Program-made: the position numbers and the translations under genes | Part shown: piece after piece, positions 1 to 12,895 of the stretch | Position numbering within the stretch: the first letter of the stretch is position 1 | How the letters are laid out: the number at the start of each line of letters is the position of its first letter | The notes under the pieces: generated by a model | What the model saw: the letters and a program-made list of their open reading frames with translations, nothing else | What the model was told of the DNA's origin: nothing | The model's database searches: none | Origin: Jaltomata sinuosa | Lineage: Eukaryota > Streptophyta > Magnoliopsida > Solanales > Solanaceae | Assembly: GCA_003996215.1 (NCBI GenBank) | Contig: QJPP01000272.1 | Coordinates: 248,001 to 312,000, forward strand | Length of the DNA: 64,000 bases | Direction: 5' to 3'

Positions 1-823
1 CCTTTAAGTCAGTTATTCCGAGTTTTTCACCCTCATAACTTCAAAACTCGTTCTAGAGACCTGTGAGGTGATTTTCCCAAGGGTAGGACATCTTTCTTCT
101 TCGAGGTAAGTTCACCCCTCATCTTTTTCATCTAGTGATCCTCCAAGACTCTAGAATCGATGAGGGTGACTTTAATGGTTGATTGTGGGTTAGAACCTAG
201 AACTTATGAAAACTATGGCAAAATGAATGAGTGGATGTAATAATCATTTCTTATGATTCTAAGTTATTAATTAATACTTCTTCGGATGAAATTTGTTATT
301 CTAAAACTTCATTGTGGTGTTTTGGGACCTAGATTTCAGTAAAGATAACACCTTTAAAATAAAAACTGCTTTAAGGGGGTTCATGGGGTAGAGACTCCAT
401 GATTTAAGATGATGTGATCATTGAAAAACTAGACTATGGCGAATTAAACCTTGGATAATGGTTTAAACCTTGAAAAGAGGTAGAATTAGGTGGGTTTAAA
501 TTTCCAAAGTTATTATTTGAAGAGTAGATGATTAAAGACTTTTGCATTGGTTAATTTTAGACTTTGAGCATTCCGAGACTTTGAGGAAAATGAAGTCTCA
601 CGTGAAGTAGCTTGAGCGTTCAAGTTTTTTGGTTGAGGCAGGTTATGGTTTATTTGGAGTTAGACTTTGATTAGTCACTTGTATGTGTTATAAGTTGATA
701 AAGCATGCATGATTGGTCTTCAGACATAGACTGTGATTAATACTTGTTGGCTTAACAATGCTTGCATGAATAAGGTGTTAAATATTTGAAGTCTGTCTTA
801 ATATGACTTGTGATTGTGATGTA
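1..823 (+). mobile_element. Left part of an older LTR, interrupted by the Athila element
   Basis: No coding sequence is seen here. The segment appears to continue after the Athila insertion at 32640, because the bases flanking that element (ATGTA at 819-823 and GTGTA at 32640-32644) agree at 4 of 5 positions, as a target duplication should. The far end of the continued segment (33671) ends in GATCGTGACA, like the solo LTR at 15747. I infer that 1-823 plus 32640-33671 is one long gypsy LTR whose 5' end lies left of the window. Confidence 0.5.
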
Positions 824-2369
824 TGATGTGCCGGGATTACACGGCACTTTTGACGCTTAAAACTAAGGATTTTGGCAGTTCTTAAGTGTGTTTTGTTAGA
901 TATGATGTACGTTTGTTACATGTGCAGGGAAAAGTTTTGAAAATATAAAAAGACCAAAAAGTTGTTGTTTCCTGGGTAAAAAGGCAGGCCCCACAAGCGT
1001 GGGATCCACCATGGCCCATGGGAGAAGGCGTCAAATTGAACCAGAGGGACTTAAAGGCAAAACCCATTCCCATGACGGGAGTCAGAGCAGCCACGGGCCA
1101 TCACACTTGCCAGTGGTAATGAACTAGTGGAACTGAAGTTGTGATGTTAAGTCTGACAAGCATCCACGATGCCGTGAGAGCCACAATGGGACGTCGCAGA
1201 GCCCGTCCAAATGAGCTAGAGGTAGTTGGAGAAGCAGAGTTGTTAGCCGACGAGATACACATGACGGGCATGGCAACCACGATAGTCTGTTGTCTTTGCC
1301 CGTGGAAACAAGGCAAAGATCCTGAGACAACGGGCACCCATGATGCTCGTGGCACCCATGACGGCCCGTGAGGCTTGCTCGTTGGGACTACCGCATCCAG
1401 CTCTCCTAGATTAGTTAGGATTTGGTTTGTTTTGTCTATAAATACCTTCCTTTAGGTTTAATTTTGGAGGTTACACACTAGTTACTTATTGTTGAACATT
1501 ATTTACGTATTATTGAGACATCATAACACAGTTTTGAGAATCAAAAGGTTGTTCTTGATTTATTAAAGTGTTCTTGAGAATTCAAGATTTTTGGTTTCTT
1601 TACTTGTTGTTGTAAGTTATAATCATGATCTCTTCATCTAAATCTGGTTATCTTCTTACAACCATAAGTAGCTAAATCCACAACTAGAGTTGTGGGAACC
1701 ATGACGGATTAACAAAGCAGGCAAAGTACTTGGTAATTCTAAGACAGTGTTTATGCATGTATTGTTCTTCCCTTCTCTTTGATTGCTTTTTAATAGTTAC
1801 AAATGTTAAAACTTGCCTTATTCTTACTTGTTGGACCAAGGAGGTAACGAATGGGAAAAGAGTTGGTTACAATGGAGATTTGAGGCTATCAATCCTCATT
1901 TAATAGCTTGACCTTGTTCGGGAATAGCTAATCTGGGGTCAAAGGAAAGGGTTAGTAAAGCATACACCCGTAGATGGACCAAGTTGCATGGTAAAATTCA
2001 TCTATCTAGGGGACCAACCATTTAGGTGAACCTAACTTACTGATCTTGCATGCTAAGCACTAAACTAGCTTACTAAGTACAACGCCTTACTAAGTTATGA
2101 TCTTATGGGGAACACTACCCTAGTCGCTTCTCTCATTGATTACAACGCTTGAAACTGTTACTTTGTTACTTGTTCGAATTTGAATTACGATTACTACTTG
2201 TTACTATAAACCCCCTTGTAGGAAAATAAACGGCTAAGAGCGCGAGTAAACATAATTGACCCTAGTCATTCCATATTCCCTGTGGGATCGACCCCAACCT
2301 TTGTTGGATTCTATATTTGATTAGCGACCGCTTTATGCTTCTAAAAGAAGGTGTAATTTGGGCGTACCA
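824..2369 (+). repeat. 5' LTR of the Athila element
   Basis: 1546 bp, closely matching 31081-32639 over its full length, starting TGATGTGCC and ending GGCGTACCA. The 3' LTR has a short internal duplication of TTACATGTG (near 31175-31190) that is absent here. The tract 965-1375 is rich in variants of CCCATGGG, CCCGTGGG and ACGGGC. Small ORFs in this region are by-products of the LTR and not genes. Confidence 0.9.
1437..1444 (+). promoter_or_regulatory. TATA box of the Athila 5' LTR
   Basis: TATAAATA sits about 610 bp into the LTR and is conserved at 31719-31726 in the 3' LTR. Transcription would start shortly downstream, so U3 would be about 640 bp and R-U5 about 900 bp. The start site itself is inferred. 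Confidence 0.6.
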
Positions 2370-2374
2370 AATTT

Positions 2375-2391
2375 TGGCGCCGTTGTCAGGG
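2375..2391 (+). other. Primer binding site, tRNA-Asp type
   Basis: TGGCGCCGTTGTCAGGG begins 5 nt after the LTR. The complement of the plant tRNA-Asp(GTC) 3' end is TGGCGCCGTTGCCGGGG, so two positions differ. This primer is usual for Athila and related elements. Confidence 0.85.
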
Positions 2392-2502
2392 AATATGGTT
2401 TAGGATTAAGAGAGATTGTGTTTATTTCACTATTAATCCTTATTTCCTGATTTTACTTTTTCTGTTGTTTTTGTTTTTGTTCCACAGGTTGCACACTTGT
2501 GC

Positions 2503-4208
2503 ATGCCCAGTACAAGAAGTCAAGGCAATCCCCTAATTCCATTAGATCCTGTTCTCCCACGAACTCTGAGAAACATGGTTAAGGAGGGAGTTTTTGAGAC
2601 ACCTGAACAGGCCACATGACAGATGTTGGCCAAAAAACAGCAGAGGCAAAAGGCAGCAGAAGATGCTCAAATTGCGCAGGATGCGCAAGCTGCAGATGCA
2701 CTTTCTCAACATAATGCTCAAGCTGAACAAGCACGGCAAGCTAGACAAGAAGTTGCTCATCAAGTGCACTAGATGCTCAAGCTGCGAAAGACAAGGCAGC
2801 CTGATGCAATTTACCTCAAGATCCAATAGCACCAAGAGGGAATAGAGGTCGACAGATACAACAACCCGACATATCCCTTGGTAAAATCTTGATAATGATG
2901 ATGTGGATGACTCAGGGACAACAGGCCCCATTGTATAGTCACCACTACCCGATAGTACAAAGTTCGATATTACTAGCACCATGATTCAGCTGCTGAACCT
3001 GAAGGGATTATTTGCTGGCAAGCCCACTAATGATGCAAACTTGCACTTGAAGAACTTTGTGGGAATCTGCAAGGCGTACAACCTTCCAGGGGTATATCAA
3101 GATGCTATCAGATTGTGGCTCTTTTCATTTTCTTTGACTGGAGAAGAAACACTTTGGCATGCAAAACTACCTGACACTTCGATATTCACATGGGTTGAAC
3201 TGAGAAATCAGTTTCTAGAGAGGTTCTTACCTCCATCAAGGATGTTGCAGCTAAAGCAGGAGATCTATAATTTCAAGCAGCTCCCCATGGAGGCATTGTA
3301 TGAAACATGGCTGAGGTTCAATAAGAAGCGGAAGCAGGTTCCAAATTACAGAATCCCTTTGGACTATTTGATGGAGATCTTCTACAGAGTAGTGAATGAA
3401 AACACCAAGGCAGTAGTAGATATAGTAACCGAGGGAGCATTCATGGAGAATACTTATGTCGAAGCTTCTGAGATGCTTGATAGGGTTACCAAGAAGAACA
3501 GGTCCTGGCATACGAGAGAAGTTGAAATCTCGGCAGGAACTTATGCAGTTGGGAATTCCATTGACTATCAAGAATTGCAGTAGCTTAAACAGGGTTTTAT
3601 AGGGTTACAAACAACTGTGGATCTAATTGCAAAACAAATTCTTAATGGCGGTTTGGAGAAGGTGAAGGTTGTAGGTTCACAGGGTAAAGCACCGAGACAG
3701 GATGGGTACGACTCTGAGGAAGAAGTTAAGTATCTAAATAATCAAGTGGTGGGTTTCCGGGCCAATGGCCAAGGAAATCAAGGTCAGAACAGAGATCGGG
3801 ATAATAACAGGGACAGAGATGAAAACTACAATCGGTCTGGATACAGAGATAGGAGCAGGGGTAGAGATGGTAATTGGAACAAGAGGGATGGCTACAAGAA
3901 TGATAAAAGAAACATGTATGTCCCTCCTGGAAATCACGAATCAGGACCTGACCAACTATCCATGAGAGAGCTGGTTACTAAGGTAATGCAAAAGGTTGAT
4001 TCTACGGATGGAAACTTGAAGGAGATAAGTGCTGACATATCAGGTATGAATCAGAAAGTAGAGGCACATGTTGTTGCCATCAAGCCAATTGAGCAACAGA
4101 TGAACCAGATGTCTGCGACTTTAAACCCACGTTAGAAGGAAACTCTCCCAAGTGACACAATTCAGAATTTGAAGAATGATCGACAGTGCATGGCTGTGAC
4201 TACTAGAA
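2503..4208 (+). pseudogene. gag: Athila gag, 5' part, broken
   Basis: The reading starts at ATG 2503 (MPSTRSQGNPLIP...) and meets a TGA at about 2615 and more breaks before 2980. A clean stretch, 2981-3583, carries a Retrotrans_gag-type domain (motifs WLFSFSLTGEE, W..L...FLERFLPPSR, L.QEI..FKQ). After an in-frame TAG it continues at 3617-4135 with an Arg/Asp/Asn-rich basic tract and a region predicted to be coiled. The frame then reaches AVTTR, where the Tekay-like element is inserted at 4209; SGK continues at about 21717. Upstream, a pyrimidine tract ending in CAG at 2485-2487 resembles a splice acceptor 15 nt before the ATG. The protein would form the particle core. Confidence 0.8.
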
Positions 4209-7200
4209 TGTCACGACCAAATTTCTCAGGTCATGATGGCACCTACAACCCCCCAGTAGGCGAACCAATCCCCGTAGCCCAGAACGGTTGGTAATGGGCT
4301 ACTACCTAACCAAAATGCACATTAAGCAGAAATAGTGGAAGCAGAATGTAAAAGTAGACAAAGCGGAAGCAAAACTCGAATAGATACATAAAGAAAACTA
4401 CACCAACCCCAAGACTTGGTATCGATAGTACAGCAGCTTCTAATAGAGTACAAGTGCTAGAAGTAACAAAATACAATGCAATTTATCTCCGAAAGTACAA
4501 GGAGTAGCAGTGCCAAAAGATGAGATACGGTCAAGCCCCGACCATCAGGCGATCACCCTAGTCTCGAATATCCACAATCTGCATGAGTCTCAAATGCGAC
4601 CAACGGCGAAAGCTTAACTAATATATGCACAGAAAGTGTAAAAGTGTAGTATGAGCACCAAAACAACGGGTACTCAGTAGGTATCATCGGTCGACTGAGC
4701 GCATATAAGATATAAAAACAGTAAGTAACAGATAGCAAGAAAGCAGTCACTGAAGCAATAAAGGAAGAACAAGGAGCTAGCACAGAGAATAGGCAACCAA
4801 AAGCTACAAGTAAAATATGCTAGCATAGAGGATACAAGTACATAGAATCACAGGTGAAGGAAAGGAGAATGCACCTGGGGTCCTTGCATAATAATACAAG
4901 TAAGCAAAGAGAGAGAGAGTTGAGAAAATGGCAGTATACCGTTAACCTCAAGTAAGGGAAAAGATGCAAGGCAGTCTAACATACTTAAAATGGAATCAAC
5001 AAGAATAAGGAAATCATAACACCAATCCAATCACATGATAGCATAACCAGGAATTCACCTCACAAGTACAACCCTAGGATGGAATAACTAACCCACAATA
5101 ATCGAGATATACCACTCAACTCCCGACAAGAAAAGAACCAGAATCTCATACTCTACTCAGAAGGCCACACAAAAGTTCCTCAAAAAGAAAGGACTCCCTA
5201 GCCCTCTCAATAATCAGAAATCCCACAACCGGAGCCTCAACAGGTTAACCATCACTATCCTTCGATAACCGATTGCCAAGACAAGATCTAAATAAAGACA
5301 AGAGTAAAATATAATCTACCTACAGTCCCAATGGCCGCCCATACAATCGAGGAATGCAATCAAGTAAAAACAAACCCTCTGGAATCCCATACTACCGGAG
5401 CGTACAATCAACAAATAACAAACAAGGGTGGTATCTCAAACAATGAATGATATGATGCATGAAAACCTCAGGGTGAAATAGAACCTCTGTATGTACCTCC
5501 TCCGGTGCCGATCAGGCCCAGCAGGTAGGTTCTATGGAAGGACTCAGCTTGTATACCTCTACTCGACCATATACCCTTTCCCCGGCACACGCGTCTTAGA
5601 GCGGCAAGTTCCATGGAGGTCCCAGACCCTATACTAAAACTCAGAATCAAAATGTGTCCTCTGAAATCAAGTTCGGGTTCAAGCCAGTGGCGAAGTCTCA
5701 AATATGCATGCCCGACTTTGACTCGGGTCTAAAACAGTAGTAGTAATCTTAAAAGATCCTCTCAAAGGGTGCCCGAAGTATACTCGGGTCTAAATCTGTG
5801 ATCAAAGTCTCAGTAACCCTCTCAAAGGGTGCCCGGAGTGTGGCCGGGTCTAAAACTGTAGTAAATCAAGTCTAGTGCTCTGCCCGGCGAAGACTAATAT
5901 CCGTAATAAAATCAAGTCTGGTGCTCTCCCCGGCAGAGACTAGTACCAGTAATAAAATCAGTACGAAATCATCCAAAATCCCCTTTTCTATCATTAACTG
6001 TACCAAAAACGGGCCCCTGGGGCCATACAAGTTTAGAAATACCATTTGTAGTGGCTCGCAGCCAAAACTACAGTAAAACATGCAGGGGAAAACCTTTTTC
6101 ATGGATGATATACTCACCCACAAATATAAACTAGCCCAGCAGCTTACAACAATTCCTATCAGCCCTGCACAGGCCCAGCAGCTACTCAGCAGACATAACC
6201 AGTCTAAAAGGATAATCTCTATATCCGGGACTCACTGACATTCCCCAAATAACCCACCGTCTATGTTCTAGAGTCAAAACAAGGTCGCACAGGACCACAA
6301 GGGTAATATACAATACCACAAGAATACTACAAACAATATATGAATTAAGCGGACGAACAAGGCGGACAAGGTCTGTGGCACCAACCTATAACAACCCACC
6401 CAAGGATGTTAATTAATGCAGTTATAGCCTATATACGCAGAGTCTAGGTAGAGAAATCCATAACCTACCTATCGTCCAATGAATAGTTGCGGGGACGGCA
6501 TCGTCCAGGCTCAAACTGCTCCGGGAAGCTCCAATTTCCAAAACTAATATCAAAACAGTAATCTATACGTCAAAACAAGACTAACAATACTCATAATGCC
6601 ATAAGCACAATCGGGTCAAAATCTGGGTCACAAACGGGACGGTAGGCCCCACAACCCAAAACCAAAAATGAAAAACACACTTGTGTTCCTTACCATCCCG
6701 GAAGCGCATGCTCAAAAATAAAGCAAAAAATGGACAACAATTGGGGCTCAAAATAGCCCGCTCAAGTCAAGAATTAAAGATGGAAATTTTCAAGAAATAA
6801 AATAGAGGTTGGGCAAGAATTACTTACCACAATGATAGAATTTCAAGCCAAGATGGATAAAATTCCACTCCCACGAACATGCACCAGCTCAAAGGGCAGA
6901 AACTACCACAAAATTCAAGCTTTAGAAAGAAGGCAACAATGGAGGATTTGGGGAGAGAGCCAAAGTGGAAGAAGCTTACCAAAAGGCAAAGAACGCGGAA
7001 AAATCCACAAAGAATTAAGTCCCCCAAAGTTTAGAATCAATTTAGACCAATTTGGTAGAGAGGAAATTGAGTTTAGAGTGAGAAAAGATGGGAGAAGTGG
7101 CCGTAAAAATGGACTTCCAGCACTTTATCGCTACTGGCCACAGACCAGCGCCATTGGCGCTAAAGGAGCGCCATCGCGTAGGAGGGAGGCAGGCGTCTCG

Positions 7201-8002
7201 GCGCTATTGCGCTGGAGAGGCGCGATCGCGCAGGCACGCAGACGGGTGCTTGAGCGCTATCGCGCTGGCACGGCGCCATCGGCGCTGATGCCACGCACAG
7301 GCTAGCGCGATCGTGATGCCTGGGCGCCATTGGCGCTAGAGGCCCTGCCTGCAGTAAAAACCAGCAAAACTTAGAAACTCCCACAGGGCATTCCGGGCAC
7401 AATCAGAATCTGATACTCAAAAACCAATAAAGCTATTAGAGTGGAAACGACGTTCCGGACTCAACAAAATTGACGAAAATTTCATACGAGGTTGTTTCGG
7501 AAGAATGTTTACCCAAGTCAATACTAGCTAACGCCAATCAAACACCCAAAATGAGCCTGGGTCATCTAAAACCCAAACCAACCACCTACCTAACCCAAAC
7601 TCGGCATTCCAAAGCTAACGATGCTGATGGAATTTCCATCTGAGGCCGTCTTCTCTGAATGTTGACCAAAGTCAACTAAACCAGCCCAACTGGCCTGAAA
7701 ACACAGAACGAGAGAGAATTCCAAGCTCAAAAGCTCCCGCGTGAGGTCTCTTTCTTTTGGTCCCGCATGAATTCCAAGTCCACGCCCCAGAGCTAACGAA
7801 ACTGTCAGAATTTGATTCTGAGCACGTTAACCCATAATGTTGACCGAAGTCAACGAATTCAAAAAGCCTAAAATGACCAAGCAAACGGCCCGGGCACTGA
7901 ACTACTGATCCCAGCAATCCATAAATGACTTGGGGCCACTACAGGCAGCTCTAACAATATAAGAAAAGTGAAAACACGTAAATGACCGAAAGGGTCATTA
8001 CA
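4209..8002 (-). repeat. 3' LTR of the Tekay-like element
   Basis: 3794 bp, aligned end to end with 17888-21712. It includes short internal repeats (two copies of a CCTCTCAAAGGGTGCCCG unit at about 5758-5850 and two of an AATCAAGTCT...CCCGGC unit at about 5865-5960), a CpG-rich palindromic patch at 7130-7345, and inverted W-box modules at 7661-7676 and 7839-7854 (a third, at 7506-7522, is mutated). Bases 7737-7762 differ completely from the partner LTR and match the CACTA element at 9212-9237. ORFs here are not genes. Confidence 0.9.
7130..7345. repeat. CpG-rich patch of short palindromic words
   Basis: This patch repeats variants of GGCGCCATTGGCGCT, GGCGCGATCGCGC and GCGCTATCGCGCTGG in otherwise AT-rich sequence. 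The partner LTR has the diverged equivalent at about 20835-21050. Its function is unknown. Confidence 0.7.
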
Positions 8003-8941
8003 TCATCCACTATTAAAAAGACTTTTATCCCCGAAAGTCAGGAAAGAAGGATAGACTAGAGATTAAAAGAACAGCAGAAACACAGCCCGCACTACTCTCT
8101 CAGACAACCTGGGTAGCCTCCTCGGTCGAACGGCACCCTACAGAACCAACGAACGCAACCAAGCCTAAACCCATTACTAGCCAAGCTAGATCTAAACTCA
8201 TCTCCAAAACTCGAAAGATGTGCCGACTAAATTGAACATCAAGAATCTCAATCGGAAGCACCGACATAACATCAAAACCAGAGAAGCAAGGCTATACACA
8301 CACATAGCTCGAGTCTTTGAAACCACAACCAAATTCACCAGAAGAGCCATCAACCAAAAACTCTAACTTATGAACCCGCTGATCCACAAATCTCTTTCAT
8401 CCTGAGTAGAACCCTTTCACACCATAACCAGAAGTTGCATACGAGTCAAACACTCAACCAATATCGAAGTATCAACTGAAACAACAGAAATACACAGCCT
8501 TTGCTTATACTCTACCACGACAAAGTCACCCTCTATACTCAAGTTCTACCAAAGTAAAGCTAAAGTCTACTAACTTTTGCCATCCAAGATATCAACCCAT
8601 AGCAGGCCATCGAAAACTGGAGTTACCTGACCCGACTGACCATCAAGCAATAGAAGAACACTTTTGCCAACACCAAACACGCTAACTGAACCCAACTGAT
8701 CAACCCATCTGAATCCGACTAAAAATCAGCACACCAAAGTTAGGAGAGGCATATATGAATACCTTGTGTTGATGGAGAACCTCCAAACTATAGAACGAAA
8801 TCAACCTCGCTGAATCGGACCAAATCTGAGTCAACTGAAGGAGAAAGAACCAGGGCAACCTGCCCAACAGACAAAAACCAAAACCAATCTCTACAAAGAG
8901 AGTGATAAGCCTACCACGAAGCTCGAAATCACCGGCTAAGA
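8003..8941 (-). other. Decayed interior of the Tekay-like element, 3' portion
   Basis: Located between the 3' LTR and the CACTA insertion. I see no readable polymerase domain on the minus strand and no long ORF. It should once have held the end of pol and the polypurine tract, but neither is clear. Confidence 0.5.
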
Positions 8942-8960
8942 CACTGTTAAAAAAGTTGTA

Positions 8961-9290
8961 AAAAGAGACCTAAAAAAAGAGACCTTAAAAAGAGATCGAA
9001 AATAAGAGACCTCATGAGGTCGCTTATATCCTCAATTTATTTATTTTAATTTTTTTAAAGGAAGAGACCTCACGAGGTCGATTAAATGATAAAAAAAATC
9101 TGTCAAATAATAATAGCACCTCCTGAGGTTGAAAATAAATTCCGGAAAAAAATAGCCACCTCATGAGGTCGCTAAACATTTAAAATTATTTTTAAAAATT
9201 ACATATAGCGACCGCGTGAGGTCTCTTTCTTTTGGTCAAAATAATTAAATAATTTTTTTTTAAAAATAGTGACCTCACGAGGTTGCTTTA
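8961..9290. repeat. Left subterminal palindrome array of the CACTA element
   Basis: Variants of GACCTCATGAGGTC occur near 9010, 9066, 9118, 9152, 9210 and 9271, about 50-60 bp apart, each flanked by AGA/AGC or GCT/TCT. Such subterminal repeats are where CACTA transposase partner proteins bind in the known En/Spm system; the binding role here is inference. Confidence 0.7.
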
Positions 9291-9539
9291 TTAATTTAAT
9301 TTAAAATTATACTTTTAACTTGATGAATTTATCTATTAAAATTATTTTTCTTCATAGTAATAATTTTTTAACTAATTATTTGTTTCCCAAAAGTCATACA
9401 CGTTGGAAACATACATAGAATAACTGCAAAATGATTTTGGTGATTTTTTTTGCTTAATTTGGTTTTTATATATTTAAAAAATTATTGAAAAAAATATAAA
9501 CTCATTTATATAAAACACAACTGTCGATCCTTTCTCTCA

Positions 9540-9632
9540 AAAAACCCTATAGTTGTAGAACTGTACCTCAAAACCCTTTCACCCCAAATCGTCGACTCCC
9601 ATAGCAGAGATTTATTCCTTTTTCACAAGTGA

Positions 9633-9668
<36 letters not shown>

Positions 9669-9800
9669 TTCAATATTTGCGAAGAAGCAAAATTACCACA
9701 AATTCTAACCTTTATCTTTGGCCTCATTAGCAACCGCATCAGTTAGCCATTGATCTTTGATCAATAATTCCTTGGTTGTATGCCTAAATCAGTAAGTTTT
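9540..9800 (+). other. Leader-like segment with (CT)n inside the CACTA element
   Basis: A stretch reading AAAACCCTATAG, followed by a CT microsatellite (about 9640-9668) and a GTAAG/GTTTTC-type junction, resembles a plant 5' untranslated region with a first intron. It may be a captured gene fragment or the remnant of the element's own transposase leader. No ORF supports either reading. Confidence 0.3.
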
Positions 9801-10642
9801 CTTTCCTCTGCCAATTTTATTCGTCGATTATATGCAGTGACCTTCCAATCATTGGTTGTTGGTGAAGTTTTCTGGTTATAGCAAAATTATAATAATAATG
9901 CCCATTATTTAATTCATAAATATTTCTTTTATTTGGTGTGGCTAATTTAATTCATAAGTATTCTTTTTATTGGGTGTGGCTAGTTTGATAGATATGCAAT
10001 ATTGATTAGGAGGAATCAAGTAGCAATCTAAAAGTTTAGATGGGTAATTGGACTTTGGAACTCAAAAGTAGTGTAGTTGTTGTATCAATCCCATATGAAA
10101 TTTAGATATTCAAAAACTATTTGAAAAGTACAATAAATTACATTTTTTCTCATATCATTACCAATGTTTCCAGCAACAAAAGTATGTCTCAGTCCCGAAT
10201 AAGTTGGGGTCAACTATATGAATCCTCACTAACCACATTACTCCATTTGAACTCATCTCATGCCAATATTATGCAAATACCAATAAAAAGTAGTATTGTA
10301 GAAGTTATGTATATTTTCTAGCCACACAATGTTTCCAGCAAACGAAACAAAATTTCTCTCTTTTTCTTTCTTTCTTTCCTTTTTCTTATGTATTTTGTAT
10401 GCACTATTGTATCTTTTATTATTTTATTTTATTTTTTACAATCCAATGGAAAGATTAAGTTTTTTCTACTGTTTTGGTTTGATCATCATAAAACAGTAAC
10501 TATTTGATGAAATTTCAGCTGGAATGACTTTGTTTATAATCCAATGGTGTTTCACTAGAAATTGTTAGCTTAATTCTGCATATGGTGGGGTTTTGTTTTT
10601 TTAAGGGAATTTACTTGTTTGAATTCATGGGTTAGGTTAGTG

Positions 10643-11119
10643 TTGGATTTGATGGTTTGGTTCATGATCTAGGTTAGCCTTGGATTTGATGGTTTGATTT
10701 ATGAGCTAGGTTAACCTTGGATTTGATGATTTGGTTTATGATCTAGGTTAGCCTTGGATTTGATGATTTTGTTCATGATCTAGGTTAGCCTTGGATTTGA
10801 TGATTTTGTTCATGAGCTAGGTTAGCCTTGGATTTGATGGCTTGGTTTATGATCTAGGTTAGCCTTGGATTTGATAGTTTGGTTCATGATCTAGGTTAGG
10901 CTTGGATGTGATGGTTTGGTTCATGATCTAGGTCAGCCTTGAATTTGATGGTTTGATTCATGAGCTAGGTTAACCTTGGATTTGATGGTTTTGTTCATGA
11001 TCTAGGTTAGCCTTGGATTTGATGGTTTGGTTCATGATCTAGGTTAGCCTTGGATTTGATGGTTTGGTTCATGATCTAGGTTAGTCTTGAATTTGATGGT
11101 CTGGTTCATGATCTAGGTC
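10643..11119. repeat. 37-bp minisatellite, about 13 copies
   Basis: The consensus unit begins TTGGATTTGATGGTTTGG and ends GATCTAGGTTAGCC. Copies differ at a few positions (GGTT/GATT, GATC/GAGC, AGCC/AACC) but keep the 37-bp length, so register is perfect. As 37 is not a multiple of three, it is not protein coding. Confidence 0.9.
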
Positions 11120-11273
11120 TAGTATGATTGATTTATTATTATTTAATATGATAGACAAAAGGGATTGATCCCTCTTTTAATCTAAATTGGTTAACTTTAA
11201 TTGATTTGCGCCTGTTGGAATATTTCATATTTTGAACAATGACAATTCTTAAATTGAAACTTGAATTAAATTA

Positions 11274-11409
11274 AAATAATATTTGAACTTTGAACTTAGG
11301 ATTAAACTTTGAATTTAAAATTGAATTTTGGACTTAGGATTGAACTTTGATTTTAGGATTGAACTTTGAATTTAGGATTCAATTTTGAACTTGGGATTCA
11401 ACTTTGAAG
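11274..11409. repeat. 19-bp degenerate tandem repeat
   Basis: Units like AGGATTGAACTTTGAATTT are repeated about seven times with drift. Located about 155 bp after the minisatellite, within the same CACTA element. Confidence 0.75.
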
Positions 11410-12499
11410 GAGTTTGAGCTTCCCTTTTTGCAGTATCACAAGAACTCTCTCTAATTAAATTGAACAACTTAATTATACGACCAAATCAACAAATATACGT
11501 GTATCATTTAATATTTTTAACTGATATGTATTCTCATACCAACTCATCACCTAATGATCTTCTTAATTAAACTTAATTCAACAAATTTTGTAGTGCATGT
11601 AGGTTTTATCCTATTATTTGTTATACTATATGCTTTTCTTATTACCAAAAAAATAGAATTATAAGATTTAGAACTGCAATTATATATCACTGAACACTAA
11701 TGTTAAGTTTCTCTTAAGTTAGCTCACTGTAGTTAACTAATTAATCAGCAACATAATAAATGTCACTATTTTACTTATGTTCAAAAGTTCATGCCTTTTG
11801 TTTTCACATAGACTTCTTCATTAGGCGAAAATAGTAACTGTACTAATAAAATAAACCCGCAAGTTTAATATTCCTACTTTTGTTTGTTGCATATATACTG
11901 GATCAATATGGAAACTTTTTCTTCTTCAATCTTATGTAAGATCATTCTGATGGGAACTACAACTAACTAAAATCTTGACATCCTGATATTTTTCTTTGTT
12001 ATTACATGCACTCGAATATGTCAACTAGCATTCTTGAAAGAAGTGAAATTGCTGCTAATCTTGAATGAACAAATTAATATTAAATATGTCAACTTACATT
12101 TTTGAAGGTCTGACAGATAAGCCCACATGTGATTAGCATGATGATAAAGAGGAGGATTATGTGGCAAACATACCACCACATTATTGAAATTGTGTTGTAT
12201 TAGATAAACTAAAGTATGTACTTTATGGTGATTTGTAAGAATTATTAAGTGTCTTGAAATGTATGAGAACTTTGAAGTAGTTTGAAATAGAATTGTATAC
12301 AATTTTAAAGTACTTTAAATTTGAATTTAATATAGTGTGGATTGGAGGATATTTAGTATGTATTTTTTATAGTTTGATTGATTGTTCGCAGTTGTTGGAG
12401 CTTAATTTAGCTGATTAGAGTGTATATAATATTGAATTGAATTAAAATGGCAGGTGGGCAGCTGCAAAAATAACAATTTGCTACCAGTTTGTTTGCAGA

Positions 12500-12895
12500 A
12501 AAGAGACCTCATGAGGTCACTTTTTTGCATTTTCATTTCCAGCAAATTCATAAAAGCGACCTCATGAGGTCTCTTTTTGTAATTTTATTTTCCGAAAAAT
12601 GCAATAAAGTGACCTCATGAGGTCACCATTAATAAAAAATAATAATAAATAAAATAAAATAGTGACCTCCTGAGATCTCCTTGTGTAAATAAATAAAAAA
12701 TAAATATAGCGACCTCATGAGCTCTCTTTTTACAAAATTTAGATAATAACCTGGTGACCTCGTGAGGTCACTTTTTGGCGACCTCATGAGGTCTCATACA
12801 AAAAGTGACCTATGTTTTAGAGACCTAACCTTGAGGTCTCTTTTTCAGGAAAAGAGACCTTGAGGTCTCTTTCTAGGTCTCTTTTAACAGTTTTT
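12500..12895. repeat. Right subterminal palindrome array of the CACTA element
   Basis: At least seven GACCTCATGAGGTC-like words lie near 12506, 12560, 12610, 12663, 12710, 12753 and 12779, followed by GAGACC/GGTCTC words up to the terminus. It mirrors the left array. Confidence 0.75.

Noticed and set aside
6832..7305. 157-residue plus-strand ORF rich in Arg/Ala
   Set aside because: It lies antisense in the Tekay-like LTR; the Ala/Arg composition comes from the CpG palindrome patch, and the counterpart in the other LTR is broken.
10643..11119. Minisatellite as a CRISPR-like or protein repeat
   Set aside because: Units are contiguous without unique spacers, and 37 bp breaks the frame in every copy.
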